Below are positions 1 to 8,283 of a stretch of DNA of 64,000 nt, in pieces. Position numbers and translations under genes: made by a program. The notes under the pieces were generated by a model, which did no database searches, was not told the origin of the DNA, and saw only the letters and a program-made list of their open reading frames with translations. This DNA comes from UBA4636 sp045534575 (GTDB taxonomy: Bacteria; Bacillota; Clostridia; Christensenellales; Borkfalkiaceae), in assembly GCA_045534575.1 (NCBI GenBank), contig JAZSJZ010000004.1, positions 62,001 to 126,000 on the forward strand, in the 5' to 3' direction. Each line of letters starts with the position of its first letter. Position 1 is the stretch's first letter.

Positions 1-773
1 TTATAATTCTTTTTTCCTTTTTCGTTTGTGGAAAGTCTATAATAAAAATCAAATTTAAGTTCGTTAGTAAAAAACTTTCGGTTTACGGAAAAATTATAAC
101 AACGGGGCTTCCCACTATTTGCCGTCAAGGCTTAGGGAGTGTGGCAACGGCGATTTTAAACGTGCAAGCCGTAGTTTACGGCGATGCTATGGTTGCTTCA
201 ATTTCCATTGCAAACAAAGTTTATATGCTCGCTAGAAACATTGTTATCGGTCTTGGTCAAGGCTTTCAACCGGTGGCGGGCTACAACTTTGGCGCAAACA
301 AGCCGAACCGCGCGTTTAAGGCGTTTTCCTTTTCAACAATCGTTGGCTCTTCGTTTTGCGTGGTGGTAAGCGTTATAATTTTGGTGTTTAGAACGGAGGT
401 TATGACGCTATTTAGTAAAGACGCTGAAGTTATACTTCACGGTCAACAAATGCTGTTGTTCTATTCGTTCGTTATGCCGTTTTTAGCGTTCTCTACCTAT
501 GTTAACCAATTTATGCAAGGCTTAGGCTTTAAAACGCACGCAACCATTTTAGCAAGTTGCCGTCAAGGAATATTCTTTATTCCGCTTATTTTCGTTCTGC
601 CTATCTATTTGAAGTCGGTGGGCGTGCAATTAACGCAACCTATTGCCGACTTTTTGACCTTCCTCGTTTCAATTCCGTTCATAATTTGGTTTTATAGAAG
701 TAAATTTAAGGGCAAAACCGATTTTGAGAAAGGGGAAATCATTAACGACAGCAACGCTCAAACAATCGAATAG
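1..773 (+). CDS. MATE family multidrug/Na+ antiporter, C-terminal part
   Basis: The frame is open from base 3 without an upstream stop, so this is the last ~256 residues of a gene that begins before the window. The start codon at 141 is internal and not a real start. The piece begins around the linker between the two six-helix halves of a MATE transporter: the segment TGLPTICRQGLGSVATAIL is typical of the first helix of the second half, and at least four more hydrophobic segments follow (for example MLLFYSFVMPFLAFSTYV and FLTFLVSIPFIIWFY). MATE proteins export cationic drugs or metabolites in exchange for Na+ or H+ at the cytoplasmic membrane. The substrate cannot be deduced. The C-terminus is a short charged cytosolic tail. 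Confidence 0.88.
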   Translation, partial: IILFSFFVCGKSIIKIKFKFVSKKLSVYGKIITTGLPTICRQGLGSVATAILNVQAVVYGDAMVASISIANKVYMLARNIVIGLGQGFQPVAGYNFGANKPNRAFKAFSFSTIVGSSFCVVVSVIILVFRTEVMTLFSKDAEVILHGQQMLLFYSFVMPFLAFSTYVNQFMQGLGFKTHATILASCRQGIFFIPLIFVLPIYLKSVGVQLTQPIADFLTFLVSIPFIIWFYRSKFKGKTDFEKGEIINDSNAQTIE

Positions 774-825
774 TTAAGGCGTTTCTTGACGTAAAATAAT
801 ATAGGCGAAAAAAATTAAATTTCTA

Positions 826-854
826 TTGAAATTTAGAAAAAGTTGTGGTAAAAT
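826..854 (+). promoter_or_regulatory. Sigma-A-type promoter for the DUF1624 gene
   Basis: TTGAAA (826-831), 17-nt spacer, TAAAAT (849-854), about 35 nt before the start codon at 888. Confidence 0.6.
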
Positions 855-887
855 TAGATTAGTTTTGAAATAAAGTTTAAGAAGTTT

Positions 888-1706
888 ATGGAAAATGAAA
901 GAGTAAAAACTAAATTAAAAAATCGAATAACCGAGATAGACCTTCTTCGTGGAATTGTCGTTTGCTTTATGATGTTCGACCATTTTATGTTCAACGTGTG
1001 GGGGCTAATGCCTGACATGTTCTTAGGTTTTTCAAATTCTGCGTGGTCTGGTTTTTGTAACCTTGCACTTAGTTATTGGAATTGGGGCGTTAGAAGGGCT
1101 GTTAGGTACATTGTAATCTTTATTTTTCTAGCGCTAACGGGGGTTAGTTGTTCGTTTTCAAGAAATAACTTAAAGCGTGGCTTAAAACTTCTAATCGTTG
1201 CAATAGGTTTAACTTTAGCAACCGTTATTTTGGCTCAAATTATGGACGACGTTGATATGATTATAAGTTTTGGCATTTTGCATTGCATCGCCGTTACTTT
1301 GATTTTGGTTGCGCTCGTTGAATTATTCACTTCTAACAAGTTTGTTTTTCTAATAGTTGGCGTAGCGTTTATGATATTTGGCGCGTTCTTCTTGGTAGAA
1401 GAGCCTGTATCTTACAATTCGGGAAATTTCTTCACGTTGTTTTTTGAACAACTAATCGGCTTGATAATGCTAGGGCCTGATAGTTTCTCGCTCTTTTTCT
1501 ACGGCGGGCAAATTTTTATCGGCGTGTTCATTGGCAAACTATTTTATAAAGAAAGAAAACCGCTTATTTTTAAGGGAGAATATAAAAACAATTTGCTAAC
1601 TTTAATCGGTAGGCACAGCTTGCTTTTCTACGTTTTGCACCAAGTGGTAATAACGGTAGTTCTTGCGATTATTCTTCTTCTTGCGGGCTTCAATCTCGCG
1701 CTATAA
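888..1706 (+). CDS. DUF1624/HGSNAT-like membrane acyltransferase
   Basis: A 272-residue polytopic membrane protein. The N-terminal motif DLLRGIVVCFMMFDH (about residues 18-32) and the C-terminal motif GRHSLLFYVLHQ are those of the heparan-alpha-glucosaminide N-acetyltransferase catalytic domain (DUF1624, YeiB-like). Around seven hydrophobic helices are visible. Eukaryotic relatives move an acetyl group across a membrane; bacterial members are largely uncharacterised and probably acylate a cell-surface sugar or lipid. The gene is monocistronic, with its own promoter at 826-854, and has no obvious partner. The family call is firm; the substrate is unknown. Confidence 0.8.
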   Translation: MENERVKTKLKNRITEIDLLRGIVVCFMMFDHFMFNVWGLMPDMFLGFSNSAWSGFCNLALSYWNWGVRRAVRYIVIFIFLALTGVSCSFSRNNLKRGLKLLIVAIGLTLATVILAQIMDDVDMIISFGILHCIAVTLILVALVELFTSNKFVFLIVGVAFMIFGAFFLVEEPVSYNSGNFFTLFFEQLIGLIMLGPDSFSLFFYGGQIFIGVFIGKLFYKERKPLIFKGEYKNNLLTLIGRHSLLFYVLHQVVITVVLAIILLLAGFNLAL

Positions 1707-1849
1707 GTCGATTATCGGGCTTTTTTAGAAAAATTTGAGCAAAATTTTGGTTGGAATAATTATTGTAACCATTAGATATTTTTAAACGTAACGAAAATAA
1801 TAAAAAAGAATAAATGCGAATAAAATCGTAAATATAAGGAGAGATGGAA

Positions 1850-2281
1850 ATGTATTGGGCATGGTTTGGATTAGCCGTTGGCTTAATAGTGTTTGAAGCA
1901 ATCACTATAGATTTGGTTGCGGTATGGTTTGCAATATCTGCGCTCGTTATGGGCATAGTGGTTGCAATCTTTCCGTCGCTTGACGTTTTATGGCAAGTTT
2001 TAATTTTCTTAGTTCTTGCTACAATTTTATTAGCGTCAACAAGGCGGTTCGTTAAGAAGTTTTTAGCGAGAAAGAAAGGTCAAGAAACTAACCTTGAACT
2101 TGTTGTTGACCACGTTGGTATGGTTGAAGAAGATATCGATAACGACTTATCTTTAGGCGCGGTAAAGATTAACGGTTTGGTTTGGACGGCTAGGTCGTTA
2201 AACGGCGATAAAATCGAAAAGGACACGCTCGTTATCATTAAGGAAATAAAAGGTAATAAACTTTTTGTTATAAGAAAATAA
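1850..2281 (+). CDS. NfeD family membrane protein
   Basis: A 143-residue protein. Start chosen at ATG 1850 because AAGGAG at 1836-1841 is 8 nt upstream; the ATG at 1844 is only 2 nt from that site. Residues 1-65 form two to three membrane helices (WAWFGLAVGLIVFEAITIDL and following), then a basic stretch (RRFVKKFLARKK) and a C-terminal small beta-barrel (about 80-143; DHVGMVEEDI ... VWTARSLNGD). NfeD proteins pair with SPFH/stomatin proteins in membrane microdomains, and the next gene, 40 nt downstream, is exactly that. The two are presumably co-transcribed and interact. This is the short NfeD form without the ClpP-like protease domain. Confidence 0.88.
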   Translation: MYWAWFGLAVGLIVFEAITIDLVAVWFAISALVMGIVVAIFPSLDVLWQVLIFLVLATILLASTRRFVKKFLARKKGQETNLELVVDHVGMVEEDIDNDLSLGAVKINGLVWTARSLNGDKIEKDTLVIIKEIKGNKLFVIRK

Positions 2282-2321
2282 CTTGAAGTGAATAAAAAAT
2301 AAAAAAGTTAAGGAGAAAAAT

Positions 2322-3233
2322 ATGATAATAGCAATTATAGTTTTACTAGTTATTTTACTAATCGTAGTTGTGTCGGGCGTAAAAATCGTTCCGCAAGCAA
2401 AGGTTTTCGTAGTTGAAAGGCTTGGCGCTTACCACGCTACTTGGGAAACGGGTATGCACTTTAAGTGGCCTATCATTGATAGAATTTCAAAAGTTGTTTC
2501 AATGAAGGAACAAGTTGTTGACTTTGACCCGCAACCTGTTATCACCAAAGATAACGTAACGATGCAAATCGATACCGTTGTTTTCTATCAAATAACCGAC
2601 GCGAAACTTTACGCTTACGGCGTTGAATCGCCAATCATGGCTATTGAAAACTTAACGGCAACGACGCTAAGAAATATTATCGGTGATTTGGAACTTGACC
2701 ACACGCTAACCTCAAGAGATACGATAAACGCAAAAATCCGTAGCATATTAGACGACGCTACCGACCCTTGGGGTATTAAGATTAACCGCGTTGAGTTAAA
2801 GAACATTAAACCGCCTTCAGAAATTCAAGACGCAATGGAAAAACAAATGAAGGCAGAACGCCAACGCCGTGAAGAAATTTTAAGGGCAGAGGGCGAAAAG
2901 GCTAGTAACATTTTGGTTGCTCAAGGTAAAAAAGAAAGTATGATTTTAAGCGCTGAAGCGGAAAAGCAAGCGGCGATTTTAAAAGCTGAAGCAGAAAAAG
3001 AAGCGAGAGTTAGAGCGGCTGAAGGTGAGGCTGAGGCAATTACGAGAATTTATCAAGCACAAGCAGAAGCAATTAAACTTATTAACGAAGCAAACGCAAG
3101 CGAGGCGTATTTAACGCTAAAGAAGTTAGAGGCTGTTGAACAAATGGCAGACGGGCAAGCAACTAAAATTGTTGTTCCTAGCGACCTTCAAGGTTTGGTT
3201 GGGCTTGTTAACACTATTAAAGAGGCTAAATAA
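2322..3233 (+). CDS. SPFH/Band 7 (stomatin, QmcA-like) protein
   Basis: A 303-residue protein: one N-terminal membrane helix (residues 2-21), an SPFH domain (about 22-185, including KVFVVERLGAYH and the stomatin-like segment NLTATTLRNIIGDLELD), then an Ala/Glu/Lys-rich coiled coil (about 186-265). It ends with the DLQGLVGLVNTIKEAK tail common in QmcA-like proteins. SPFH proteins oligomerise in membrane rafts and often modulate proteases or cell-envelope functions. The AAGGAG ribosome site is well placed. Partner: the NfeD gene directly upstream. An intrinsic terminator follows. Family membership is certain; precise role is not. Confidence 0.92.
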   Translation: MIIAIIVLLVILLIVVVSGVKIVPQAKVFVVERLGAYHATWETGMHFKWPIIDRISKVVSMKEQVVDFDPQPVITKDNVTMQIDTVVFYQITDAKLYAYGVESPIMAIENLTATTLRNIIGDLELDHTLTSRDTINAKIRSILDDATDPWGIKINRVELKNIKPPSEIQDAMEKQMKAERQRREEILRAEGEKASNILVAQGKKESMILSAEAEKQAAILKAEAEKEARVRAAEGEAEAITRIYQAQAEAIKLINEANASEAYLTLKKLEAVEQMADGQATKIVVPSDLQGLVGLVNTIKEAK

Positions 3234-3259
3234 TTTTTAAAAATTTAAACGAGAAAGAT

Positions 3260-3292
3260 AAAATCCCTAGGGCTTTTGCCTTAGGGATTTTA
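3260..3292 (+). terminator. Rho-independent terminator after the NfeD-SPFH pair
   Basis: AAAATCCCTA ... TAGGGATTTT stem of 10 bp, extendable by AGG/CCT, at 3260-3292. The A/T ends make it potentially active in both directions, between the plus-strand SPFH gene and the minus-strand Arc-like gene. Confidence 0.8.
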
Positions 3293-3346
3293 CTATGGTA
3301 AAACGCATTTAACGAACATATAGGAGGACTTTTTAAAAAATTTTAA

Positions 3347-3517
3347 TTATTTTTGTTCGTTATCTTTATTCTTTTTATATCGTTTTTTTACGCACTCCGT
3401 TAAAAGAAATTCAATTTGCCCGTTAAGCGAACGAAAATCGTCTTCCGCCCACTTAGTAAGTTTTTCGAAAAGGTCTTGCGAGAGCCTTAGAGGGACTTGC
3501 TTTTTTTCTTTATTCAT
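3347..3517 (-). CDS. Arc-like small ribbon-helix-helix protein, translationally coupled to SPFH
   Basis: A 56-residue protein read from ATG at 3517 down to TAA at 3347. The core KQVPLRLSQDLFEKL followed by SLNGQIEFLLTECVKK is a classic Arc/MetJ-type ribbon-helix-helix pattern: one short beta strand and two helices. The tail is Lys/Asn-rich. Its start codon overlaps the stop of the SPFH gene (TAATG on the minus strand), so translation is almost certainly coupled. From memory, similar Arc-family proteins sit beside SPFH genes in other Firmicutes. A role in regulating the pair by binding the TGATATCA sites upstream of the SPFH gene is my inference. Confidence 0.85.
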   Translation of the reverse strand: MNKEKKQVPLRLSQDLFEKLTKWAEDDFRSLNGQIEFLLTECVKKRYKKNKDNEQK

Positions 3518-4530
3518 TAGTAAAGCGTTCCAGAATTTACTACGGGTTGAGCGTCGTGATTACCGCATAGAACTACTAAGAGATTTGAAACCATTTGCGC
3601 TTTTCTCTCGTCGTCAAGTTCAACAACCTTGTTTTCGCTCAAGCGTTCAAGCGCCATTTCAACCATACCAACAGCGCCGTCAACTATCATTTTTCTAGCA
3701 TCGATTATAGCCGATGCTTGTTGGCGTTGAAGCATAACTGCGGCAATTTCAGGAGCGTAGGCAAGGTGAGTAATTCTAGCTTCGATAATTTCTAAGCCCG
3801 CGTCTTTAACCTTTTCTTGAATTTCTTCTTTAATTCTTGTTGCAACGAGTTCGCTCGAACCTCTTAAACTTCCTTCGTCAGCAATGCCGTCGCCGGTGGT
3901 ATCAACGTTAGGGGCAATGTCGTAAGGGTAAATTCTAACAATGTTTCTAAGTGAACTATCGCATTGGAGTGATAGGTATTCTTTATAGTTATCAACTTGG
4001 AAGCACGCTTTAGCTGTATCAACAACTCTCCACATAACCGCAATACCGATTTCGATTGGATTGCCAAGGCAATCGTTGATTTTTTGGCGGTTGTTGTTAA
4101 GCGTCATAATCTTTAAAGATATTTTTTTGCTTAAATTTAGTTGATTTGCAACAAGGTCGTTGGTTGCGTTGAGCGCGTCAATATCACCGCTTTGGGTAAG
4201 TTTGGTTTTTGCCGCAGGGTTTACCGCAACTGAAAATGGGTTAACAAAGTAAAAACCTTCGGTCTTGATTGTGCCAACGTATTTACCAAAAAGCGTTAAA
4301 ACGAGCGCTTCTTGTGGGCGAACAACTTTAAACCCAGCGGGTGCAATAGAAAAAACAGTTAAAAGTATAAGCCCAACAATTAACAAAGTTGCGCCTAAAA
4401 CGTTTTGAGTGGCGGTTTCTAGAATAATTCCGCCTTGAATAACCAAGTAGAGCGAAGCAATAAAGCCTACGATTACGATAAATAGTGCAGTAAAGCCGTT
4501 CGCTTTAGTCTTTAAGATTTTTTCGTTCAT
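3517..4530 (-). CDS. SPFH/Band 7 domain protein (second paralogue)
   Basis: A 337-residue protein with two N-terminal membrane helices (about residues 13-36 and 44-66), then an SPFH domain starting near VVRPQEALVLTLFGKYVG. It differs from the first SPFH protein: two helices instead of one, and a shorter Ala-poor coiled region with AVMLQRQQASAIIDARKMIVDGAVGMVEMAL. It is the first gene of a two-gene minus-strand operon with the 56-residue Arc-like protein. GGAGAAAAATT precedes the ATG. Its promoter region carries a tandem 8-bp palindrome. The molecular role is unknown; membrane-microdomain scaffolding is the family expectation. Confidence 0.9.
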   Translation of the reverse strand: MNEKILKTKANGFTALFIVIVGFIASLYLVIQGGIILETATQNVLGATLLIVGLILLTVFSIAPAGFKVVRPQEALVLTLFGKYVGTIKTEGFYFVNPFSVAVNPAAKTKLTQSGDIDALNATNDLVANQLNLSKKISLKIMTLNNNRQKINDCLGNPIEIGIAVMWRVVDTAKACFQVDNYKEYLSLQCDSSLRNIVRIYPYDIAPNVDTTGDGIADEGSLRGSSELVATRIKEEIQEKVKDAGLEIIEARITHLAYAPEIAAVMLQRQQASAIIDARKMIVDGAVGMVEMALERLSENKVVELDDERKAQMVSNLLVVLCGNHDAQPVVNSGTLY

Positions 4531-4546
4531 AATTTTTCTCCTTTTG

Positions 4547-4565
4547 TGATATCAAAATGATATCA
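4547..4565. promoter_or_regulatory. Tandem palindrome, candidate operator of the SPFH/Arc-like operon
   Basis: TGATATCA-AAA-TGATATCA: two copies of the same self-complementary octamer separated by AAA, overlapping the predicted -10 of the minus-strand SPFH promoter. The placement suits a repressor. The binding protein is not known from sequence. Confidence 0.55.
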
Positions 4566-4586
4566 TAATAATATAATATTTGTCAA
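4557..4586 (-). promoter_or_regulatory. Promoter of the SPFH/Arc-like operon
   Basis: On the minus strand: TTGACA (4586-4581), 18-nt spacer, TATCAT (4562-4557). The -35 is consensus and the -10 matches five of six; it overlaps the TGATATCA pair. Confidence 0.55.
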
Positions 4587-4681
4587 GCGATTTTATGAAA
4601 ATATTTATTTTTTCAAAATAATTAAAAAATTTTTATCATAATTAAAATTAGCGAAAAGTTTTGCTATTAAATTTGCTTTGC

Positions 4682-4710
4682 TTTACAATGCTATTTTAAA
4701 GTGTTAAAAT
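4682..4710 (+). promoter_or_regulatory. Promoter of the ABC exporter operon
   Basis: TTTACA (4682-4687), 17-nt spacer, TAAAAT (4705-4710), 26 nt before the GTG start at 4737. Confidence 0.55.
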
Positions 4711-4736
4711 TTATATAGAAATTTTAAGGTGAAAGC

Positions 4737-6479
4737 GTGAAAGATTTTAAGGTGAAAAAACCAAATAAAATTTTATCATACGTAGTTGCGGATAAATTCT
4801 CGCTAACTATGCTGATAATTTTCGGTATTTTGTTTAATATCGGTCTTTTAGCGTTGCCAATTTACGAAGGGCAACTAGCGCAAGCGCTTTACGACGTTTT
4901 GAATAACGTTTCGCCGTTTAAAAACCTTTTATGGCTTGGAATTGAGTTTTTCGTGGTGATGATTTTGGTGCAAATAACCCGCCACTTTAAAAGATATTTT
5001 GCTAGAAGTATGTCGAATATGATTTCGGCAAAACTTAGAAAATCGCTTTATAACTTCATTGTCTATGAAAAGCAAACGGAGATTGACGAAGAGAGCGTAG
5101 GTTCGTTTTTAACTAAAACTATTCTTGATATTGATACTATCGCGGAAGGCTTTAGGCGTGTTAGCCAAGAGGTTTTCGATACCGGCGTTTTAATGGTTGC
5201 CTTTATCGTTACGCTTTTTGTTTACGACGTTAAACTTGCATTAATTTCGCTTATTTTCGTGCCGATAATTTACGTGATTTCAATGCTTTTTAGAAAAAAA
5301 GTTGAAAGGGCGGCAACGGCGCACAAAAAAACTGCGGAAGACGTTAACAACGCAACCTTTGAAAGGCTTGGCGCTGCAACGCTGTTTAGAGTTTATTCAA
5401 GAGATAGTTTTGAACTTGAAAAATATTCTCAAAAACTAAAAGCGCACGAAAAAACTTCGGTTAAAACGACTATTTATGAAAACGCGCTACTGCCTATTTA
5501 TAAAATTATCGTTTTAATTGGCGTTATTTTTATCGTATATTTTGGTGCTAGAAACGTTTTAGGTTTAGGCTGGGCGGTTTGGGATATTGCAACCTTTACC
5601 ACCTTTAACCTATGCTTTGCAAAGATAGCCGATAAAACTTCAAAAGGCGCAAAACTTTTCAATGCTTACCAAAAAGCAAAGGTTAGTTGGGAGCGTGTTA
5701 AGCCTATGCTTAAAACTCAATCTAATCTTGACGAAACAACTTCGATAGATTTTGAAAAACCTGCCTATATGTCGATTAACGGCTTAAATTTTAGTTATTT
5801 AGAAGGCAGAAAAATAATAAAAGATTTATCTTTTGACGTAGCGCAAGGCGAAATTTTAGGCGTTACGGGAGCGGTTGCGAGCGGAAAAACAACGCTAGGG
5901 AAAGTGTTCTTGCTTGAGCGAGAATACCAAGGCGAAGTTAAAATTTGCGGAAAAGAACTAAAAGATTTAACAGAATTTGAGCGGTTTAATTACGTTTCTT
6001 ACCTAGGGCATAACAGCGAACTTTTCAGTGGAACGGTTGAAGAAAATATAGCTCTCGGCGACCAAATCGACGTTGACTATTATCTAAAGATTTGCTGTTT
6101 ATACGACGAACTAAATCATAGCGGAATAGGTAAAGATACGGTTATTGGCAATAGGGGCGTGAGATTATCTGGCGGGCAACAAGCAAGGTTAGCGCTTGCT
6201 AGAACGCTTGCACATGCAAAAAAAATAGTTATTCTAGACGACCCGTTTTCGGCTGTTGATAAAAATACCGAAAATCAAATTTTTAAAAATATCAAAGATC
6301 TTATGCAAGATAAAATTTTAATTCTTATCTCGCATAGGCTAACGCTTTTTCCAAATTTTGATAAGGTTATTTACCTAAAGGACGGAAGCGCGCGCGTTTC
6401 AACGCACCAAGAACTTGTTTTAGACCAAGATTATAGGGAACTATATTTTGCTCAATGCGAGGTGAAAGATGAAAAATAG
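4737..6479 (+). CDS. Heterodimeric ABC exporter, subunit A (fused membrane and ATPase domains)
   Basis: A 580-residue half-transporter with GTG start (AAGGTG at 4726-4731). About six membrane helices in residues 1-330, then a nucleotide-binding domain: Walker A GAVASGKTT (about 377-385), signature LSGGQQARLAL (about 477), Walker B ILDDPFSAVD (about 498-508), H-loop SHRLT (about 532). The residue after the Walker B aspartate is Asp instead of the catalytic Glu, which marks a degenerate ATP site as in heterodimeric exporters. Its stop overlaps the next gene by 11 nt, so the two subunits are coupled. Likely exports a drug, peptide or lipid; the substrate is unknown. Confidence 0.9.
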   Translation: MKDFKVKKPNKILSYVVADKFSLTMLIIFGILFNIGLLALPIYEGQLAQALYDVLNNVSPFKNLLWLGIEFFVVMILVQITRHFKRYFARSMSNMISAKLRKSLYNFIVYEKQTEIDEESVGSFLTKTILDIDTIAEGFRRVSQEVFDTGVLMVAFIVTLFVYDVKLALISLIFVPIIYVISMLFRKKVERAATAHKKTAEDVNNATFERLGAATLFRVYSRDSFELEKYSQKLKAHEKTSVKTTIYENALLPIYKIIVLIGVIFIVYFGARNVLGLGWAVWDIATFTTFNLCFAKIADKTSKGAKLFNAYQKAKVSWERVKPMLKTQSNLDETTSIDFEKPAYMSINGLNFSYLEGRKIIKDLSFDVAQGEILGVTGAVASGKTTLGKVFLLEREYQGEVKICGKELKDLTEFERFNYVSYLGHNSELFSGTVEENIALGDQIDVDYYLKICCLYDELNHSGIGKDTVIGNRGVRLSGGQQARLALARTLAHAKKIVILDDPFSAVDKNTENQIFKNIKDLMQDKILILISHRLTLFPNFDKVIYLKDGSARVSTHQELVLDQDYRELYFAQCEVKDEK

Positions 6480-8106
6480 CCCCGTATTAAAAAGCGTATT
6501 TTCAACGCTAAAGAAAAATTTGGCTCTCACAATTTCGCTCTTGTTTGTGGTTGTTGGTTCGATTGTTTTTTCGCTTCTACCGCCACTCGTTATCGAAAAG
6601 GTTATTAACGATTTAGTTTTAGGAAGGTTTGAAACTTTTAACGCCGTTCTTTATTTTATTGCGCTTAGTTTAGGCGGTGGGTTTGATATGCTAAGGGAAG
6701 TTTTGATTTCCTTCCTAGGTCAAAAAATCACTCGTGATTTAAGGCTAAAAACGTGCGATAAAATATCAAAACTAAAGAATAGTTATTTCACAAAAAACGA
6801 GAGCGGGAAGATTGCTTCCGTTTTTATAAACGACGTTGATGCTCTCGATTCACTCTTTAAAACGGGCATAATTTCAACGTTTGTTGACGCATGCAAAATC
6901 GTGGGCGTTTTATCGGTGCTTTTCACAAAAAGTCTAGGTATAGGTCTGTTAATGGTAGTTTTAACGCCGTTTCTAATCGTTCTAACTTGGAAGTTTAAGA
7001 ACAAAATTAAGGCTGAACAAACAAAGAATAGAAAAGCCATTGCTTCGATTAACAACCACGTTCACGAAACCATTGAAAACTTTAGAACCATTAAGAGTTT
7101 GCAAAAAACCGAATATTTTGAAAAGAGATTTTCTAGCCATATAGACGAAAGTTACAACGCCTTAAAAAAGACTTACTTTTTCGAATCTATCTACACGCCT
7201 ATTATCAATCAACTAGCCGTTACCGTTGTTTGCGTATCGCTAGTTTTATCGGGGCTAGGCGGAGATATGCAAGCATTTTTTGGTATTCAAGTTGGAACGG
7301 CGGTTGCTATTATCGATTACGTTTTCAACGTGTTCACGCCGATAGAAAGCCTTGGTATGGAAATTCAAAATATTCAAACGGCTTTGGCTGGCGTTAGGCG
7401 GGTTGATACCTATCTTTTAGAAGAGGAAAGAGAGGTCCAAACGCCATACGAGGGCTTTGATTATTCTAAGCCTGCGCTTAAAATGGAAAACGTTAACTTT
7501 TCTTACGTTGAAGGCGAAAAGATTTTAGATAATTTATCTATAGAAATTCAAAAAGGCGAATCGGTAACGCTAATGGGCAGAACGGGCGCTGGCAAAACGA
7601 CTATTTTTAAACTAATTTTAGGTTTAGAAGTTGCAAGCGACGGCGTTGTTGAGATTTTCGGCGTGCCGGCAAAAGACGTTCTCGATAGCGATAAGCGAGA
7701 AGTTTTTGGCTATATTGAACAATCAATTAAACTAGTTTTTGGCTCGGTTAAAGACCAAATTACTTTGGGAGATAGCCAAATTAGCGATGAAGAAGTTGAA
7801 AATGCGTGCAAACTTGCAGGGCTTTACGATACGATTTTGGGCTTTAAGAATAAGTTTGACGAGCCTTGCACTGAAAAACTTTTCTCGCAAGGTCAACTTC
7901 AACTTTTGGCGGTAGCACGAGCCGTTGTTAAAAATCCGAAAATTTTGTTGCTTGATGAAATTACGGCAAATTTAGATTCAAAAACCGAGCAAATGGTGGT
8001 TGAAGCCATTACAAACGCCACTAAAAACCGCACGCTAATATCTATCTGCCACAGAATGAATAACAAAATTGCCAAAACAAAAACCATAACCATCGGTAAA
8101 AATTAA
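6469..8106 (+). CDS. Heterodimeric ABC exporter, subunit B (fused membrane and ATPase domains)
   Basis: A 545-residue partner of the preceding gene. Membrane helices in residues 1-300, then Walker A GRTGAGKTT (about 369-377), signature FSQGQLQLLAVA (about 471), Walker B ILLLDEITANLD with the catalytic Glu (about 491-502), and an H-loop of the form CHRMN. The signature is SQGQ rather than SGGQ. With subunit A (perfect LSGGQ but no catalytic Glu) this gives one canonical composite site (Walker A/B of this subunit with LSGGQ of subunit A) and one degenerate site, the usual asymmetric exporter arrangement. No terminator is evident after it. Confidence 0.9.
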   Translation: MKNSPVLKSVFSTLKKNLALTISLLFVVVGSIVFSLLPPLVIEKVINDLVLGRFETFNAVLYFIALSLGGGFDMLREVLISFLGQKITRDLRLKTCDKISKLKNSYFTKNESGKIASVFINDVDALDSLFKTGIISTFVDACKIVGVLSVLFTKSLGIGLLMVVLTPFLIVLTWKFKNKIKAEQTKNRKAIASINNHVHETIENFRTIKSLQKTEYFEKRFSSHIDESYNALKKTYFFESIYTPIINQLAVTVVCVSLVLSGLGGDMQAFFGIQVGTAVAIIDYVFNVFTPIESLGMEIQNIQTALAGVRRVDTYLLEEEREVQTPYEGFDYSKPALKMENVNFSYVEGEKILDNLSIEIQKGESVTLMGRTGAGKTTIFKLILGLEVASDGVVEIFGVPAKDVLDSDKREVFGYIEQSIKLVFGSVKDQITLGDSQISDEEVENACKLAGLYDTILGFKNKFDEPCTEKLFSQGQLQLLAVARAVVKNPKILLLDEITANLDSKTEQMVVEAITNATKNRTLISICHRMNNKIAKTKTITIGKN

Positions 8107-8178
8107 AACAGTATTAACCAATATAGTTAAAATTTCTAGCATTGGAAAATGGTGGCTGAAAAAACGCATAAAAAACGC

Positions 8179-8207
8179 TTGAAAAAAATGCGGTGGTAAA
8201 GTATAAT
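8179..8207 (+). promoter_or_regulatory. Promoter of the Na/Pi cotransporter gene
   Basis: TTGAAA (8179-8184), 17-nt spacer, TATAAT (8202-8207), 76 nt upstream of the start codon. Confidence 0.65.
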
Positions 8208-8283
8208 GAAAAAGGTAAGAAGTTTAAGAAGTTACCTTTAGAAAAACATAAAATAACAACAAATCTCACGAAAGGAAAATTTT

